From JAODBJ01 sp963782465 (GTDB lineage Bacteria > Actinomycetota > Acidimicrobiia > IMCC26256 > PALSA-610), in NCBI GenBank assembly GCA_963782465.1, contig CAWAJR010000001.1, forward strand, positions 124,001 through 188,000: a stretch of DNA of 64,000 nt, read 5' to 3'. The translations under genes and the position numbers were made by a program. Of the stretch, positions 56,955-64,000 are shown piece by piece. Each line of letters opens with the position of its first letter. Position 1 is the first letter of the stretch. Under the pieces are notes generated by a model. The model was not told where the DNA came from, did not search any database, and saw only the letters and a program-made list of their open reading frames with translations.

Positions 56955-58576
56955 CGACAACGCTCGTCGTGCCCGCACACGGACGCGGTGGGTCGGCGGG
57001 ACCATGGAGCGTCCGGTCGGGTGGTGTGACGAAGCGGTAGATCAGCACGGTCCGGTCGAGCACGCCGACGGGGCAGTACGCGCGTAACCAGGCGAGCTTG
57101 TCGCGTTCGTACGCGGTGAGTTTCGATGCCGAAACCGCGAGCCATCCGGTGAACTGCGCCGGTGCCGTCGCGAAGTCGCGGGCGCCGGGGAAGTCGGACC
57201 AGACGAGGCCGGGCCCACCGAAATAGTCGACCCACGGCCGGTGGCTCGGGCTCCATCTCTGTAACGAGTAGTACGCCTGGCCCCAGTCGAGGTTCGAGTC
57301 GGCGGCCTGTCGGTACCCCTCGCCGAGCAGCGGGTCGGTCCAGCTGATCGACGGTGTGATCGCGCAGGTCGCGAGCGCGGCGGCGACTGCGATCCCCGCG
57401 ACCCAAGTCCGCAACGAGCCGGCGAGTACGGAAACGAGCGGCGACGCGATGACGAACCACAGCGCGAGGGCCGGGAGCATGTAGCGCAAACCGATCGGGC
57501 GTTGCTGCTGCAGTGTGAACACGGCGTTCAGCGCGAACGGCACCCCGAGGATCAGGGCCGCTTCGAATCGTTGCGGGCGCGGCAGCCGCAGCCACGCGAA
57601 CGGGCCCGCCACGAGCACGAGCAGCGTGGTCGGCGGCAACTTCACGATCATGCTCGCGGGCCAGAACCACAACCACATACCGGTGTGCGCGTGCCCGAGA
57701 ATGAAGGCCGGGCCCGGTTCGCGCCCGACGCGGAACAGGTGCGCGGTCCCCGACAACCAATCGGGCGGCATCACGAGATGCGCGACGACGGCCAGCACGC
57801 TAACGATGCCGCCCCGGTGCGACGGGATGTCGACCGGTGACAGCACGGCGTACGCCACCATCACGGTCAGCCACGACACGCCGGCGACGGTTGCCCCGTC
57901 GACGAGGGCGCGCCGGCGATCGGTCCGCCACCAGAGGCTGCTCACGGCGACGATCACGCTCACGACGACGAAGAACCCCGTGATGCGGGCCAGGATCGCG
58001 GCGCCGCCGCAGATGCCGGCAATCACCATGTTGCGGCGGCTCGGGTGGCGACGAGCCGCGAGGGCCGCGAGCGCGCCCGCGACGGTTGTCAGGGCCGCGG
58101 GCATGTCGATCCCGTCGAGCTGACCGATACCGATCACGAACGGGTTCGCAAGGAAAAGCAACGCGGCGAACAACCCCGGCACCGCTCCCGAAGAGCCGGG
58201 CGGCGAGCATCCCGATCAACACCGCGGTTGCGGCACTGAGCAGGATGGGCACGATGCGCGCCGCGAACAAGGTGCGGCGGAGTGTTCCGGAGCGCGCGGC
58301 GTGGCTCATGTATTCGGCGGTGATGTCGTGACCGCTGCGGCTCTTCCACGCGCTGTCGTTCGGTACGTGGCCGTTCACGAAGAGCACGGGGATCGCGGCG
58401 AGCGTCTTGCCGAACGGAGGATGTTGCGAGATGACGCGCAGGTCGTGGCGGGAGAGCGCCGCGACGCCGCCGGTGATCGCGAAACCTTCGTCGTAGGTGG
58501 GGCCGTTGGTCCACGCCTGCACGAGCGCGATCGCGACGAACCCCGCGACCGCGACCCCGATGGTGATGCGGGCCAC
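56938..58576 (-). CDS. GT39-like membrane glycosyltransferase, frameshifted near 58175
   Basis: The N-terminal part starts at GTG 58576: TNGPTYDEGFAITGG holds the GT39 acidic motif and HPPFGKTLAAIPVLF the next loop. After AARLFGSGA the frame breaks; one base on, LFAALLFLANPFVIGIGQLDG continues with about nine more helices and the outer-loop motif DSNLDWGQAYYSLQRW, which is common in this group, ending at 56938. One surplus base in a run of four G (58174-58177 on the plus strand) would explain the break. About 545 residues when joined. It would move a sugar from a lipid-phosphate donor. It converges with the other GT-C-like gene and is flanked by element copies 3 and 4. Confidence 0.75.
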
Positions 58577-58696
58577 GCGCGACAGCGCGGCCCTTCGGCG
58601 GGCGCGACGGGCCGGTGTCGGCGCGGGAGAGCAGGTCGGCGGTCACGAGTGCGCCCGACGCTACGTTCCTCCGACCCCGCTGCGCCGTCACCGCCG

Positions 58697-58741
58697 ACGT
58701 GCGTCGATAGCTATCGCTATGCGATAGCTATCGACGCACGT
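58697..58741. repeat. 45-bp palindromic element, copy 4
   Basis: Perfect copy, identical to copy 3. Its last base is the A of the complementary strand's TGA stop (58743-58741) of the PAS-GGDEF gene, mirroring copy 1. It lies between that stop and the start of the GT39-like gene at 58576. Confidence 0.96.
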
Positions 58742-60909
58742 CAGTTGGGGTTCCCGGTTGCGATCTCGACCCGGCCGCGACCGTTGCGCTTCGCCCGGTA
58801 GCAGGCAATGTCGGCCGCCCGGAGCAGCGTTGCCGCGGCATCGCCGTGCCGGCCGACGACAACGCCGACGCTCGCACCGATCTGGGCACGGGCGCCTCGA
58901 ATGTCGATTGGTCGGTCGGCCGTCGCTCGTACCCGTTCGGCGAGCCGCATCGCTTCCGCGTGGTCACCGACGTCGTTGCAGAGGATCACGAACTCGTCGC
59001 CGCCGATGCGCGACACGATGTCGCCTTCGCGCACGACTTCCTGCATCCGCTTCGCGATCGTCACGAGAACGGTGTCGCCGGCGTCGTGACCGAGGGTGTC
59101 GTTCACCTGCTTGAAGTGGTCGAGGTCGACGAAGAGTAGGACGAGCGGGTTCGCGCTGCGACGCGCGATGGCGAGCTCCATCTGCGTGAGGAACGCGCCC
59201 CGGTTGAACAGTCCCGTGAGCGGGTCGCGAGTCGCCTCGTGCGCAAGCCGGTCTTCGAGTTGCCGGCGTTCGGTGATATCGGCTTGGATGGTCACGATGT
59301 ACGGCGCGTTGCCGCCGCCCGGTTCGATCACCGATGCGCTCGACATCACCCACACGTCGCGCCCGCCGTTGACGAGGCGAAATTCCGCCACTTCGTCGCT
59401 ACCGGCGAGCTGGCGGGTTGTCACTTCGATCACCCGGTCGATGTCGTCCGGGTGCACCGTCTCGTGCGCAGGCGTACCGATCAACGATTCGCGGGAGCGG
59501 CCGACCATCGTGCAACCCGCGTAGTTGATGTCGAGAATGGTGCCCTCGAAGTCGACCACCGACACCGAGAACGGAGCGTGCTCGAATACGGCCTGGAACC
59601 GGGCTTCAGCGGCGACCAGCGCCGACTCCATCCGCTTGCGTTCCGTGATGTTGCGCGCCGTGATGACCACACCGCCGACCGCGTCGTTGTCGCCGAGGTT
59701 GCGACCGACGCACTCGAACGGCAGGTACTCGCCGGTTGCGCTGCGAAAACGCAACTCGACCGGATCGTCGCCGGCGCGGGTGCCGGCAACGACCTCGTTG
59801 TACGCGGTCACTGCGAGTTCGAGGTCGTCGGGGTGGACGAGGGCGAACACGCCGCCGTCGACGCGGAAATCGTGCGGGTAGCCGAGAAGTCGTACCCCTT
59901 GCTCGCTGGCGTTCCAGCGACCGTCGGGTTGCACCACGACGATGATGTCGGGCGAGTGGTCGATCAGCGCGCGGAACCGCGCCTCGCTCGTCGCGACCCG
60001 GCTGGCGGCGTCGTGCTGGGCGCTGATGTCGTCGATGGTGACGAGGACGTATTCAAGGTTGCCGTTGAGGTCGCGCGCTGCCGTCGCCGTGATCCGGCCG
60101 TAGAACGATGTGCCGTCGTCGCGCACGAAACGGCATTCCGTGACGATGGACTCCCGCCGACCCGACACCAAACCGGCCGTCGCTTCAACGAACCCTGCTT
60201 GGTCCTCCGGGTGGACGAGCGAGCGCAGCGAGCGCGTCTTCAACGATTCGCCGGTGCTCGCAAACAACGCAGCGAAGGCTCGGTTCGCGACGACGGCCGT
60301 GCGGTCGGGGTGGAGCGCAGCCTGCGCGATGGGCGACTGTTCGAAGAGCAACCGGTAGCGACGCTGTGATTCGTACCGTTCGGTGACGTCGCGCCCGTGG
60401 AACACGATGCCGGCCACGCTCGCGTCGTCGCACATGTTCGACGCGACGATCTCGAACGCGGTCCATCGACCATCGGCGGCGCGCAAACGGTATTCGAGCG
60501 GCAGGCCGATGCCGGGGGCTTCGAGCGCGACCTTGAACGCCCGTGCTGCTTCCTCCGCTTCGTCGGGGTGGAGAAAATCGAAGACGCAGGCGCCTTCGAC
60601 GTCGGCGGGCGCGTAGCCGAGGAGCGCGGTGACCGATGGGCTCACGTAGCTGATGATCGCGTCGGGGGCGACGACGGCGACCAGTTCCGACGAGTGCTCG
60701 ACGATCGCACTGAACGGGGTCTTCCGGCGCGACGCGTCGGCCGGGGAGACATACCAAGGAGCGGCCGGCCGCAACCGGTCCGACGGAAGGCCGGGGACGG
60801 TCAGTTCGGCGGTTGGGCGCCCTCCAGCCCAGGTGCGTTGCGGCTCCACGCCCCGGGTATCGGCGTCCACACAACGGACCTCAAGGCCCGTCGCGCCAGA
60901 TTCTGGCAC
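58741..60909 (-). CDS. Diguanylate cyclase with four PAS domains
   Basis: 722 residues, soluble. After a 60-residue tail, four PAS domains (about 65-180, 185-305, 310-430, 435-560) each end in a PAC-type DVTE/DISA/NITE/DITE element. The GGDEF domain (about 570-715) has DPLTGLFNRGAFL, VDLDHFKQVNDTLGH and an intact RIGGDEFV active site. REGD five residues before it is an RxxD product-inhibition site. It should make c-di-GMP from GTP in response to signals sensed by the PAS domains; I see no heme or FMN Cys motif. No EAL domain follows. Element copy 4 starts at its stop codon. A downstream Met could be the true start. Confidence 0.9.
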   Translation of the reverse strand: MPESGATGLEVRCVDADTRGVEPQRTWAGGRPTAELTVPGLPSDRLRPAAPWYVSPADASRRKTPFSAIVEHSSELVAVVAPDAIISYVSPSVTALLGYAPADVEGACVFDFLHPDEAEEAARAFKVALEAPGIGLPLEYRLRAADGRWTAFEIVASNMCDDASVAGIVFHGRDVTERYESQRRYRLLFEQSPIAQAALHPDRTAVVANRAFAALFASTGESLKTRSLRSLVHPEDQAGFVEATAGLVSGRRESIVTECRFVRDDGTSFYGRITATAARDLNGNLEYVLVTIDDISAQHDAASRVATSEARFRALIDHSPDIIVVVQPDGRWNASEQGVRLLGYPHDFRVDGGVFALVHPDDLELAVTAYNEVVAGTRAGDDPVELRFRSATGEYLPFECVGRNLGDNDAVGGVVITARNITERKRMESALVAAEARFQAVFEHAPFSVSVVDFEGTILDINYAGCTMVGRSRESLIGTPAHETVHPDDIDRVIEVTTRQLAGSDEVAEFRLVNGGRDVWVMSSASVIEPGGGNAPYIVTIQADITERRQLEDRLAHEATRDPLTGLFNRGAFLTQMELAIARRSANPLVLLFVDLDHFKQVNDTLGHDAGDTVLVTIAKRMQEVVREGDIVSRIGGDEFVILCNDVGDHAEAMRLAERVRATADRPIDIRGARAQIGASVGVVVGRHGDAAATLLRAADIACYRAKRNGRGRVEIATGNPN

Positions 60910-61322
60910 CGTACCGACAAATCCGTCATGGCGTGACGTTCACGGCGCGACGTCCGCGGGTGCCTGCCCGGCGGGTGCAGAGCGCGGGTGTGAGGCCCGC
61001 GGCAAAGAGGAGAAATCCGCAGACCTCACGAAAACCCGGATTGCAGGGCTCACGGCGAACCGTGTTGGACCGTCACCACGAGCCAACATGGATTTCGACG
61101 CGTGCGCGGCGCGCCTGAATGGCTTCTTCGAGCCGTGGTTCGACCGACGACCCCGGGCCGGGTGAGCCGCGGCGTTCGCGTCGGGGTGACCCACACGCGC
61201 GCGCCGCGGGCTCCAACCCGCCCGTACCGGCGCCTGCCCGCGACACCGGCGAGTCCTCAATCGGCGCCATCGTGTGATTGGTAAGCATTGGCAGGGAAGT
61301 TGTGGGGATCGGGGTCGGCACC
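60910..61322. other. 413-bp stretch with no recognised gene
   Basis: No open frame with homology is seen on either strand. A stem could form from GTGAGG and CCTCAC around 60990-61030 with inner GCGG/CCGC pairs, but it matches no riboswitch class that I know. A 25-codon frame at 61088 has no ribosome site and no recognisable product. The stretch separates the 5' end of the diguanylate cyclase gene from the 3' end of the LysR gene, so it may hold the cyclase promoter. Confidence 0.5.
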
Positions 61323-62186
61323 TCAGGCGAGTTTGGACGCGCCGACGAGCGACTTCACCGCGTCGTCGTGCCGATCGGCGGCCCGGTACAGCAGGTCGAG
61401 CTTGACCTGCCAGGGTGGCATCCCGGCGAGCACGATGGGCCGCACCCGAGCATCACGCCCGATCGCGCTGGTCGCGACGAATGCGACGTGGCCGTGGTCG
61501 CGGGCGAGTGTCAGCGCGGTCGACGCGTCGCCGCAATGACGCACCCGCCAGTCTTCGACGCCTGCGGCGCGCAGGCGGGCGACGAACTGGTCGGCACCGG
61601 AACCCCACGCGTTCAGTGCCACGAGGGCTCCCCGCAACGACTGCAGCGACACGTGCCGGGCTCGGGCGACGGGATGGTTCGCGGCTGCGACGCACACGAC
61701 GGGATCGGGAGGCAGCGCGACGCGGCGTAGTCCGGGAGCGACCGGAGCCGGGATCGCGATCCCGATGTGCGCGGCGCCGTCGAGGACCAGCGCGGGTACT
61801 GCTTCCGAGTGCGCGTCGCGTACGGCGATGCGCAGGGGCCGGGCTGCGAGCGTTTCGAGCACGAATGGCAGGATGCGCGGCGCGAACGTCGAGTGCACCG
61901 CGACCGTGAACCGCTGGGAACCATCGGCCGACCGCGCCGCTTCGGCTGCTTCGTCGGCAAGCTCGATGCAACGCCGCGCGTAGGGCAGCAAGCACTCGCC
62001 CGCGGTCGTCAGCGTCGCGCCGCGAGGTGTGCGCTCGAAGACGCTGCGCCCCAGTTCCCGCTCGAGATGCCGGATCCGTTCACTGACGGCGGGCTGGGTG
62101 ACCAGCAACTCGGTGGCGGCACGGCCGAAGCTGCCTTGCCGCTCCACGGTGAGGAACACCTCGAGGTCGTGAAGGTCAAGTGTCAT
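61323..62186 (-). CDS. LysR-family transcriptional regulator
   Basis: 287 residues from ATG 62186. Residues 4-62 are the winged helix-turn-helix (LEVFLTVERQGSFGRAATEL, VTQPAVSERIRHLERELG), and RTPRGATLTTAGE follows. The effector domain (about 90-285) has the usual two-lobed periplasmic-binding fold (RFTVAVHSTFAPRILP). The ligand is unknown. It is divergent from a cupin gene, the standard arrangement for a LysR regulator and its target. A palindromic LysR-type box covers its own start codon (see 62183-62201), so repression of its own gene is likely. TTG 62192 is an alternative start. Confidence 0.9.
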   Translation of the reverse strand: MTLDLHDLEVFLTVERQGSFGRAATELLVTQPAVSERIRHLERELGRSVFERTPRGATLTTAGECLLPYARRCIELADEAAEAARSADGSQRFTVAVHSTFAPRILPFVLETLAARPLRIAVRDAHSEAVPALVLDGAAHIGIAIPAPVAPGLRRVALPPDPVVCVAAANHPVARARHVSLQSLRGALVALNAWGSGADQFVARLRAAGVEDWRVRHCGDASTALTLARDHGHVAFVATSAIGRDARVRPIVLAGMPPWQVKLDLLYRAADRHDDAVKSLVGASKLA

Positions 62187-62201
62187 AGACAAACCCTATG
62201 A
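62183..62201. promoter_or_regulatory. LysR-type T-N11-A operator
   Basis: TCATAG at 62183-62188 and CTATGA at 62196-62201 form a perfect inverted repeat with a 7-base spacer, containing the LysR consensus T-N11-A (T62186, A62198). It overlaps the ATG of the regulator gene and lies 58-76 bases before the cupin start, the typical place for autoregulation plus control of the divergent gene. Confidence 0.6.
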
Positions 62202-62258
62202 CTACACAAAAAAGACTTGTGGCTACCGCATCAAGGGGGCCGGCTTCAAGATCGGGGA

Positions 62259-62675
62259 GTGGAGAACATCGCCGACCAGGCCTTCGACATCGTCGGTACG
62301 GTGCTGCATCTCGACGGCACCAGTCCGATCACGACCGCACCGAACGAATCGGCGTTCTGGGCCGAGCGGGAACGGCACGAACTCGGCGCCGGCCAAGTGC
62401 TTTCGACGTTCCGGTACCGCGAGACCTGGGATTTCCAGGAGCGCCATCCCGACGGCGACGAACTCGCGGTCGTGTTGACCGGCGAGGTCGACGTATTGCT
62501 CGACGACGGTACCGGTGAGAAGGCGGTGCGCGTGCCGACCGGCTGTGGCGCGATCGTGCCCGCCGGCACGTGGCACCGGCTCGCGGTCTTCGAACCGAGC
62601 ACCGTCCTCTTCGTAACCCCGGTGCCGGCTCGAACCGAGCACCGCGCGGCCAGCGTTAGGGCTGTCGCCCCATGA
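62259..62675 (+). CDS. Cupin-domain protein
   Basis: 138 residues from GTG 62259. FQERHPDGDELAVVLTGEVDVLLDD and GCGAIVPAGTWHRL are the two cupin motifs, with His/Glu/His metal ligands (the first motif lacks the usual HxH and has HPDGDE). Small single-domain cupins serve as isomerases, dioxygenases or sensors; the substrate is unknown. It is divergent from the LysR regulator and probably controlled by it. A TTG at 62217 is a less likely start because it would be close to the operator. The end overlaps the convergent TIGR03086 gene by 20 bases. Confidence 0.78.
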   Translation: MENIADQAFDIVGTVLHLDGTSPITTAPNESAFWAERERHELGAGQVLSTFRYRETWDFQERHPDGDELAVVLTGEVDVLLDDGTGEKAVRVPTGCGAIVPAGTWHRLAVFEPSTVLFVTPVPARTEHRAASVRAVAP

Positions 62676-63222
62676 AGCCCGCGAGTTCGTCGGCCGCCGT
62701 TGCCGGCTGCGACACCGCGACCGCGGGACCGAACGGCGCGGCGCCGTCGGGGCCGCGCATCCCGTCGCTCAGGGATGCCTTCGCGACCTGCAGGAGTTCG
62801 GCCGCCAGCTCAGGGTCGAGGTCGGTCGACTGGCCGGTGGCCTTCGCGAGGTCCCAGCCGTGGGTGTAGGTGTCGATGGCGGCGATCAACACGAACACGC
62901 TGCCGGGAAGCTCGCCGAAGGGAAGCGTCATGGTCTTTTCCATCGCGCCGTCGGCGGCGAAGGCCGCGACCGCGCGGGCCGAACCGTCGCGGAACGTCGC
63001 CCGGTAATCGCCGGCCGCGAAGTCGGGTGCTTCGGCGCCCGACGGCACCGCGCCGGTCTCGGCGACCGCGGCGAAGTAGATGGTCCCACCGACGGTGTGG
63101 TTGACCAGTTCGTGCACGGTCCACGACGCGCACGGCGTCGCTTGGCCCATCTGGTCGGGCGAAACCTTCGCCAACACGCTCGCGGTCGACGCGAACGCGC
63201 GCTGCAGGATCTCTGCGCTCAT
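62656..63222 (-). CDS. TIGR03086-family (DinB/maleylpyruvate isomerase-like) metal-binding protein
   Basis: 188 residues from ATG 63222 (AAGGGG 9 bases upstream). PCASWTVHELVNHTVGG gives the first His ligand of the four-helix DinB/MDMPI fold and IDTYTHGWDLAKATG the second motif with Asp and His. The Pro/Gly-rich end (DGMRGPDGAAPFGPAV) is typical of TIGR03086. Relatives include mycothiol-dependent enzymes, so this fits an actinobacterium that makes mycothiol, but the reaction is unknown. A long open frame upstream in the same phase is not conserved and overlaps the VOC gene. Confidence 0.83.
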   Translation of the reverse strand: MSAEILQRAFASTASVLAKVSPDQMGQATPCASWTVHELVNHTVGGTIYFAAVAETGAVPSGAEAPDFAAGDYRATFRDGSARAVAAFAADGAMEKTMTLPFGELPGSVFVLIAAIDTYTHGWDLAKATGQSTDLDPELAAELLQVAKASLSDGMRGPDGAAPFGPAVAVSQPATAADELAGFMGRQP

Positions 63223-63380
63223 GCTGTGGCCCCTTGACGAAAGGTCGGATGGTGAAGGCGTTGACGGTGAACCGAGGTCGGACGGCGACGGCTGCGGCAT
63301 CTTCGCGGGATGATCCGGCGACGGCAACGGGCCCCGCTGAAGCACTTGACATCCCCAGCGGGCGCGACAAGCTCCCACCG

Positions 63381-63764
63381 GTGGAACTGCTGGGGATTCA
63401 TCACGTGAAGTACCCCGTCTCCGACCTCCGGCGGAGCCGCGCCTGGTACTCGGACGCGTTGGGGCTGGAACTGATGCAAGAGTTCGTCGAGGAGGGCGTC
63501 GTCCGAGGCGTGGCACTCCGAGCGGCGAGCGGTGCAGTCGTCGTCGCCCTCCGCGAGGCCCCGCAGCACGCCGGCGGGCTGGCCGGTTTCGACCCGGTGG
63601 CGTTCCTTGTCGAAGACCGGGCGGCCCTCGCGGCCTGGGCCGACCATTTCGAGTCGCTCGGCATCGACCATGGTCCCTTGGTGGAGGGGTCGATCGGCTG
63701 GATGCTCGAGATCGTCGACCCGGACGGGATCCACGTGCGGCTCTACACGAAGGGCAAGGCTTGA
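63381..63764 (+). CDS. VOC-family (glyoxalase/bleomycin-resistance-like) protein
   Basis: 127 residues from GTG 63381: VELLGIHHVKYPVSDLRRSRAW is the usual VOC start with the first metal His, and MLEIVDPDGIHVRLY the end with Glu and His. The domain is single, so it would dimerise. The function may be a lyase, dioxygenase or binding protein. An upstream ATG (63249, AAGG 5 bases before it) adds 44 low-complexity residues, but it would leave only 26 bases for two divergent promoters; I prefer the shorter form, though without a good ribosome site. Its stop overlaps the next start (TTGA at 63761). Confidence 0.75.
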   Translation: MELLGIHHVKYPVSDLRRSRAWYSDALGLELMQEFVEEGVVRGVALRAASGAVVVALREAPQHAGGLAGFDPVAFLVEDRAALAAWADHFESLGIDHGPLVEGSIGWMLEIVDPDGIHVRLYTKGKA

Positions 63765-64000
63765 AGTACGCGCGGAGCGGCGACGTCCACATCGCCTACG
63801 ACGTGATCGGCGACGGCCCCGTCGACCTCGTGCTGATGTCGCGCTCGTACATCCCGATCGACATGATTCGCTCGGAGCCCGCCTACGCCCGGTGCGTCGA
63901 TGCACTGGCGTCGTTCTGCCGGGTGATCCTCCACGATCGGCGGGGTATCGGGCTGTCCGATCCGGTCTCGGCGGTGTCGTCACCGGCGCTCGAGCAGACG
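63761..64000 (+). CDS. Alpha/beta-hydrolase-type protein, probably hydrolase-cyclase fusion, cut by window edge
   Basis: The first 80 residues from TTG 63761, overlapping the VOC stop. KYARSGDVHIAYDVIGDGPVD and SFCRVILHDRRGIGLSDP closely parallel the N-terminus of the hydrolase-cyclase fusion at 12354-13757 (ATTGDVHIAYRVIGD, FCRVVEFDARGLGLSDP). The cyclase half, if present, lies past the right edge. The overlap with the VOC gene suggests one transcript. Confidence 0.7.
   Translation, partial: MKYARSGDVHIAYDVIGDGPVDLVLMSRSYIPIDMIRSEPAYARCVDALASFCRVILHDRRGIGLSDPVSAVSSPALEQT

Noticed and set aside
60990..61040. A possible riboswitch-like stem upstream of the PAS-GGDEF gene
   Set aside because: It does not match c-di-GMP, c-di-AMP, SAM, cobalamin or other motifs that I know, and the pairing is short.

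Overview
The window is high-GC DNA from an actinobacterium. I infer a deep-branching lineage, perhaps Acidimicrobiia-like, from four things: the MoxR/DUF58/DUF4129/DUF4350 cluster with SpoIIM and RDD genes beside it, an acyl-CoA carboxylase epsilon subunit, a TIGR03086-type (mycothiol-world) protein, and several alpha/beta-hydrolase/cyclase fusions. No rRNA or species marker is present, so the rank is a guess. Coding density is high, and many neighbouring genes overlap by 4 bases.

Layout. 1-12.3 kb: a cell-surface glycan locus. It has a cut-off metallophosphoesterase lipoprotein, a tandem GtrA protein, a GT2 glycosyltransferase fused to an HprK-like P-loop domain, a GT39 membrane glycosyltransferase, two secreted phospholipase-C-like phosphoesterases and two secreted GH99-like proteins. 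12.3-20.5 kb: mixed metabolic and signalling genes (hydrolase/cyclase fusion, APC permease, MBL hydrolase, KAS III enzyme, PAP2 phosphatase, GH29 fucosidase-like protein). 20.6-23.7 kb: tRNA-Ser(GGA), SRP RNA, dnaX, ybaB and recR. 23.8-31.2 kb: small membrane proteins and the MoxR-type cluster. 31.2-31.45 kb: a 96-bp tandem repeat. 31.4-51 kb: acyl-CoA metabolism with much of the ethylmalonyl-CoA pathway (thiolase, ccr, epimerase, carboxylase beta and epsilon, ecm, hydroxyacyl-CoA dehydrogenase), plus a sulfatase and its radical-SAM activator, a CoA-transferase and an acyl-CoA ligase. 51-54.8 kb: S51-like protein, cyclophilin, lysC-asd. 54.9-60.9 kb: two convergent GT-C-like membrane proteins and a four-PAS diguanylate cyclase. 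60.9-64 kb: LysR/cupin pair, TIGR03086 protein, VOC protein and the start of a second hydrolase-type protein.

The most unusual feature is a 45-bp palindromic element present four times (39854, 47010, 55158, 58697). Each copy has 21-bp arms around a 3-base centre and holds two nested 12-bp palindromes. Two copies start exactly at stop codons, one supplies the stop codon of an acyl-CoA ligase, and one lies in frame inside a membrane-protein gene and adds 15 residues.

A caution applies to the whole window. Six conserved genes appear split by single-base frameshifts (13787, 25470, 28591, 29746, 35817, 56938), and a seventh (7374) seems to have lost its stop. This density suggests assembly indels more than real pseudogenes; coordinates given for these genes bridge the shift.
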